Of a DNA stretch of 23,482 nucleotides, positions 23,018-23,482 are shown piece by piece (the first letter of the stretch is position 1; every line of letters starts with the position of its first letter). The stretch spans positions 1 to 23,482 of the forward strand of contig JAUXEL010000006.1 of assembly GCA_030620575.1 (NCBI GenBank). Reading direction: 5' to 3'. The notes beneath the pieces are model-generated. The model ran no database searches. It was not told where the DNA came from and worked only from the letters and a program-made list of their open reading frames with translations. Origin of the DNA: Fidelibacterota bacterium (GTDB lineage: Bacteria; Fidelibacterota; Fidelibacteria; Fidelibacterales; Fidelibacteraceae). A program made the translations under genes and the position numbers.

Positions 23018-23349
23018 AAAATACCTATGTTCCTGAACGTGGTGATTATGTATGGTTAAATTTCACACCACAAACCGGTCACGAGCAGCGGGGAATCCGA
23101 CCGGCGATCATTATATCAGACAGGGGATATAACGACAAAACCGGACTGGCTTTATGCTGTCCGATAACGAGCAAAATAAAAGGATACCCGTTCGAAGTAC
23201 AAGTGACTTCTGATTTAATTCAAGGTGTTATTCTTTCAGATCAAGTCAGAAATTTAGATTGGCGAGCTCGTCACGCTCAAATGATCGAAAAAGCCACTTC
23301 CAAAGCCATAGATCAAGTCATTCAAAATTTGGAATTATTGATTAACTAA
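23011..23349 (+). CDS. mazF: MazF-family mRNA interferase toxin
   Basis: MazF is a sequence-specific endoribonuclease that cleaves cellular mRNA when freed from MazE. The 112-residue length is typical. Visible family features are GDYVWLNFTPQTGHEQRGIRPAIII (about 11-35, with Arg30 in GIRPA as a probable catalytic residue), PITSKIKGYPFEV (51-63, with Thr53 the probable second catalytic residue), GVILSDQVRNLDWRAR (72-87) and a C-terminal helix. The sequence resembles ChpB/PemK-type toxins. Cleavage specificity cannot be read from the sequence. It is intact and adjacent to its antitoxin, so the pair looks functional. Confidence 0.93.
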   Translation: MVKNTYVPERGDYVWLNFTPQTGHEQRGIRPAIIISDRGYNDKTGLALCCPITSKIKGYPFEVQVTSDLIQGVILSDQVRNLDWRARHAQMIEKATSKAIDQVIQNLELLIN

Positions 23350-23401
23350 TAACAATTATGATGTATTAAAATTATAAATAATAACCTATATTTTAAAAAT
23401 T

Positions 23402-23482
23402 ATGACTGATAGTGAAAAGATTACATTTGAAATATCAAAAAAATCCTTTTTGTCCTTTTGGAGTTATAATAATCCTATAAGA
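23402..23482 (+). CDS. Start of an unidentified gene running off the window
   Basis: An open frame begins with ATG 52 bases after mazF and continues without a stop for all 27 codons to the end of the window (MTDSEKITFEIS... to NNPIR). No Shine-Dalgarno is visible (the upstream sequence is AT-rich), and the fragment is too short to recognise. It could be a chance frame. Confidence 0.4.
   Translation, partial: MTDSEKITFEISKKSFLSFWSYNNPIR

Overview
The left two thirds of the window (about 212-16243, all on the minus strand) is a complete, tightly packed division and cell wall (dcw) cluster. In transcription order it reads mraZ, rsmH, ftsL, ftsI, murE, murF, mraY, murD, ftsW, murG, murC, ftsQ, ftsA, ftsZ. 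Adjacent genes overlap or are separated by at most about 57 bases, and several junctions are ATGA stop/start overlaps. murB and ddl, often found between murC and ftsQ in other bacteria, are absent here. MurE carries the DNPR motif of meso-diaminopimelate ligases, so the organism should make a Gram-negative-type A1-gamma peptidoglycan. A bidirectional hairpin terminator follows ftsZ, and a five-unit, 10-bp-periodic array upstream of mraZ looks like the MraZ autoregulatory operator.

The organism is inferred, not proven. Secreted proteins with Bacteroidota-like relatives, a small outer-membrane barrel and a C-terminal PASTA domain on FtsI suggest the FCB side of the tree. The strong Shine-Dalgarno sequences (AAGGAG, GGAGG) and a textbook TTGACA-17-TATACT promoter argue against Bacteroidota proper. 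A less-studied FCB lineage fits, but I cannot name one from sequence alone.

The right third (16244-23482) is looser, more AT-rich and accessory in character, and its genes run rightward. It starts with a repeat-rich strip around a broken Y1 (REP-associated) transposase, whose discontinuities coincide with short REP-like palindromes. Next come a secreted S9 prolyl-oligopeptidase-family (glutamyl-endopeptidase-like) protease, a small outer-membrane protein, a truncated Sel1-repeat gene, a HemG-like flavodoxin, an orphan HicB-like antitoxin with a C-terminal HTH and an overlapping-palindrome operator, a mazEF toxin-antitoxin pair with a near-consensus promoter, and the start of an unidentified gene running off the end.

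I do not see a complete novel defence or mobile system. The most interesting unexplained structure is (i) the network of small dispersed repeats: covarying REP-like hairpins, a 29-bp exact direct repeat bracketing the transposase remnant, and an AT-rich 28-bp repeat found three times, once inside the broken Sel1 gene; and (ii) a strong hairpin between murE and murF inside the otherwise seamless dcw operon.
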